Notes under the pieces: model-generated
Told to the model about the DNA's origin: nothing
Database searches by the model: none
What the model saw: only the letters and a program-made list of their open reading frames with translations
Origin: Paramuribaculum sp.
Lineage (GTDB): Bacteria; Bacteroidota; Bacteroidia; Bacteroidales; Muribaculaceae
NCBI GenBank assembly: GCA_009775605.1
Contig: VSPV01000110.1
Span: 1-9,212, forward strand
Reading direction: 5' to 3'
Length of the DNA: 9,212 bases
In this document: positions 7,214 to 9,212 of the stretch, in pieces
Numbering within the stretch: position 1 is the stretch's first letter
Layout of the letters: every line of letters begins with the position of its first letter
Made by a program: the position numbers and the translations under genes

Positions 7214-8761
7214 TACCAGTACCAGAGCAATCGGGTAATCACTGAAAACCGCGATGGGAGTGACCGCTCCCATTCACTGTCGGGCAAGTTCATCTACGAG
7301 CTTAACCAGAAGACGGCCTTCATAAACAACACGCTGAAAACAAACATTGACTGGGACGATGTGCGCCTGGGTGTGACCGGCTCGCTGCCCAACACGCAGA
7401 CCGCCTCCCTCCCCGACTATTATGCGGGCAACGATTTCAAACTCATCAAGCGTTTCAACGAAAAGCATCTCGTGACATTCACCAGCAAGAACGAATGGGA
7501 ATCAATGCCGCAGACGCTTACCGTAGCGATGGCCGACGGCACGATGCGCCAGAGTGTCAGGGACCATGCGTTTCACACAAACGAGAGCGCGGCCTACGCG
7601 TTCTCCATCAAAGGTATCACAGTGAGTCTGGAAGGAGGCATAAAAGGTTATCTTCGGAGCATGTGTTCGGAAGCCACAGGGCTTGAGAAAGGGTCGGAGC
7701 AACCGGACTTGTCGGATCTGACCGGAAATATGACGAATGTGGTCAACACAAATTTTCTCACTGTGTACGCCCGGCCGAAATTCGAGTATTGGGTGAAGCG
7801 CGTGAACTTTACGCTCAGTGCCCCGGTGAGTTTCTCGCACTATACCTTCGACAAGGCCCTCGCCAACCGAAACGAAGTGTATTTCTCACCGTCAATAAGC
7901 ATGGACTGGAAGCCCAACAACCGCTTTTCAGTGGGACTGGACGGCGGTACGGGCCGCTCTCCGATGGATCTGAGCATGATACAGCCCGGCTATGTGATGA
8001 CGAATTACCGCTCATTCCGCCGGGGTGTGGACAACTTCTACAACTCCACATCGCAGAACGTCTCTGCCAACCTCTCCTATAAGCACACGCGCCGCGGCGT
8101 GTTCGCCAACGCCTACGTGATGCAGTCGTGGAGCCACAACCCCTATACTCTCGCACAGCAACTTTTCGGAGATTACATAGTCTATTCCTATACCGACGCA
8201 AAAAGCGACGGAAAGATGCTGATGGCGAGTGGAAACATAGGAAAGACTCTCGATTTCATGCGCGGCAGCGCCAATGTCAACGGCTCGTTCAGCCGCAGCG
8301 AGCACCATCTCCTCTCGGAAAACCAGGCGGTGAACTCCACCGGCACGTCGTGGTCGGCCGGCGCGAAAATCAACGGCGCTCCGCTCCGGTGGATGAGTTT
8401 TGACTACCGCATAGACTTCTCGTCGAGCCGTCTGGCAATGAACGGCAACAACGCCTCATGGCTCGGAAGCATGGAAAACGAGCTGCTGCTCAACATCATG
8501 CCGCAAAGGAGATGGGAATGGCACATAAGCGGAGAACATTACCGCAACGAGCTTACCGCCAACGAGTTCAAGAACGTGTTTCTACTTGATACCAAACTGA
8601 TATTCAAGCCGGGCAAGCGTCTGGAATTCTCTGCCACCCTGAGCAATATCTTCAACCAGCGCACCTACAATTATACCACTTATAATCAGCTCAATTCTTT
8701 CGAGAGCCAGCGGCGCCTCCGCGGCCGCGAGCTCCTTTTCTCAATATCCCTCAGAAAATAA
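7214..8761 (+). pseudogene. Outer-membrane TonB-receptor-like protein, 3' fragment (beta-barrel)
   Basis: This is the C-terminal 515 residues of the split receptor, from YQYQSNRVITENRDG to the TAA at 8759-8761. It has the look of a barrel: alternating polar and hydrophobic strands rich in Tyr, Ser, Asn and Trp (for example FEYWVKRVNFTLSAPVSF and FSVGLDGGTG), and it ends LFSISLRK, a typical terminal strand for Bacteroidota outer-membrane proteins. Joined to the 5' part it would give about 870 residues, a normal length for this family. The open frame extends upstream into the element to a TTG at 7166, but that triplet lies in a terminator hairpin and the encoded leader is not a signal peptide, so I do not expect a secreted product. 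The half shows no additional stop or frameshift, which indicates a recent insertion. Confidence 0.85.
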
Positions 8762-8767
8762 ACCGAA

Positions 8768-9212
8768 ATGGCTGACCGACACAGATTCAGAGCGCAATGG
8801 CATGACTACAATGACGGAATATATTTCGTCACGATTTGTAGTCATGAAAAGAGGCATGTGTTCAGCCGGATCATTAATGGTGAAATGCATTTCAGCAGGC
8901 TCGGAGAGATAGTAGCGCAGTCTTTGGAATCCATACCGATCCATTATCCCAATGCGGAAGTATACAATTACGTAGTGATGCCCAACCACGTACATTTGGT
9001 GATATCGGTAGGGACGCGATACATCGCATCCCCCCAAACCGAAGTTACCCCTAAATCCATCAATTCCAATTTCGGTTGCCTCAAACCGCCTAAACATGGT
9101 GAGGCATGTGAGGACTTTCACCACAATAGTTGTCTTGCCACGATAATTGGGTCTTTCAAGGCGGCGGTGACGAGGCAGGCGAATCGGTTGGGGGGAGGGG
9201 ATGGATTGGGGG
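8768..9212 (+). CDS. REP-associated tyrosine transposase (RAYT, Y1_Tnp family), 3' end off the window
   Basis: This is a single-strand DNA transposase-like HUH enzyme of the IS200/IS605-related RAYT group (TnpA_REP, Pfam Y1_Tnp). Starting at the ATG at 8768, 148 codons are open to the edge. The N-terminus (RHRFRAQWHDYNDGIYFVTICSHEKRHVF) and VMPNHVHLVI with the metal-binding HVH at residues 74-76 are diagnostic. SFKAAVTRQANRL near residue 130-142 begins the helix region that should be followed, beyond the window, by the catalytic tyrosine. About 45 residues of poorly conserved sequence lie between these blocks and contain a REP-like palindrome. The gene begins 7 bases after the receptor stop and shares its strand. 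RAYTs are usually single-copy domesticated genes that scatter short palindromic REPs rather than themselves. Confidence 0.87.
   Translation, partial: MADRHRFRAQWHDYNDGIYFVTICSHEKRHVFSRIINGEMHFSRLGEIVAQSLESIPIHYPNAEVYNYVVMPNHVHLVISVGTRYIASPQTEVTPKSINSNFGCLKPPKHGEACEDFHHNSCLATIIGSFKAAVTRQANRLGGGDGLG
9008..9032 (+). repeat. REP-like GTAG-footed imperfect palindrome inside the RAYT gene
   Basis: GTAG at 9008-9011 is directly followed by an imperfect hairpin. Bases 9011-9020 pair with 9023-9032, with one C/A mismatch (9015/9028) and a tight centre. A GTAG or GTGG tetranucleotide at the 5' foot of a GC-rich imperfect stem is the hallmark of REPs recognised by RAYT enzymes. It encodes residues about 81-88 (VGTRYIAS). 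One copy is in the window, so repetitiveness in the genome is an inference. Confidence 0.55.

Noticed and set aside
4331..8761. SusC-type receptor of a polysaccharide utilisation locus
   Set aside because: There is no SusD gene, glycoside hydrolase or sensor nearby, and the partner is a GLPGL protein, so the gene fits the GLPGL-linked receptor group better.
8741..9124. Minus-strand open frame opposite the RAYT gene
   Set aside because: The plus-strand frame from 8768 has the HVH motif and N-terminal RAYT hallmarks, so the minus-strand frame is a shadow.
1..9212. CRISPR array, tRNA or rRNA genes, toxin-antitoxin or phage defence system
   Set aside because: No spaced direct repeats, no cloverleaf-like or conserved rRNA sequence and no defence-gene motifs were recognised on either strand.

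Overview
The window looks like chromosomal DNA of a member of the Bacteroidota, probably order Bacteroidales and possibly close to Muribaculaceae. This is judged from protein style, from matches to the Bacteroidota -7 promoter element TAnnTTTG, from A-rich leaders without Shine-Dalgarno sites, and from a GLPGL-family/outer-membrane-receptor gene pair that is characteristic of this phylum. The genus is an inference.

Layout. Bases 1-2553 (minus strand) hold two tandem paralogous major facilitator superfamily (MFS) transporters. The promoter-distal one runs off the left edge. A 272-bp AT-rich divergent intergenic region follows. A short Crp/Fnr-type regulator (2826-3386, plus) opens the right half. 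Downstream are a GLPGL-family exported protein (3480-4334) and, overlapping it by 4 bp, a large outer-membrane protein with a carboxypeptidase-regulatory-like domain, a TonB-receptor plug-like domain and a beta-barrel (4331-8761). A complete IS1182-family insertion sequence (about 5406-7211, transposase on the minus strand) splits that gene at about codon 359. The remaining 3' half is open to a normal barrel-type C-terminus, and the reading frame would be restored by removing the element, so this is a single insertion into an otherwise intact gene. Seven bases after its stop codon begins a REP-associated tyrosine transposase (RAYT, Y1_Tnp/HUH family; 8768 to the right edge), which continues past the window.

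How the parts relate. The GLPGL protein and the outer-membrane protein form a translationally coupled pair of unknown substrate, and the upstream Crp-like protein is the obvious candidate regulator of this pair and/or of the divergent MFS operon. The insertion element carries a strong hairpin at each side of its transposase gene and should silence the 3' half of the receptor and reduce readthrough into the RAYT gene.

Points most worth a second look: the insertion in the receptor, the hairpin architecture of the element, and a GTAG-footed imperfect palindrome inside the RAYT coding sequence that looks like the kind of REP target such enzymes act on. I found no RNA genes, CRISPR array or defence system.
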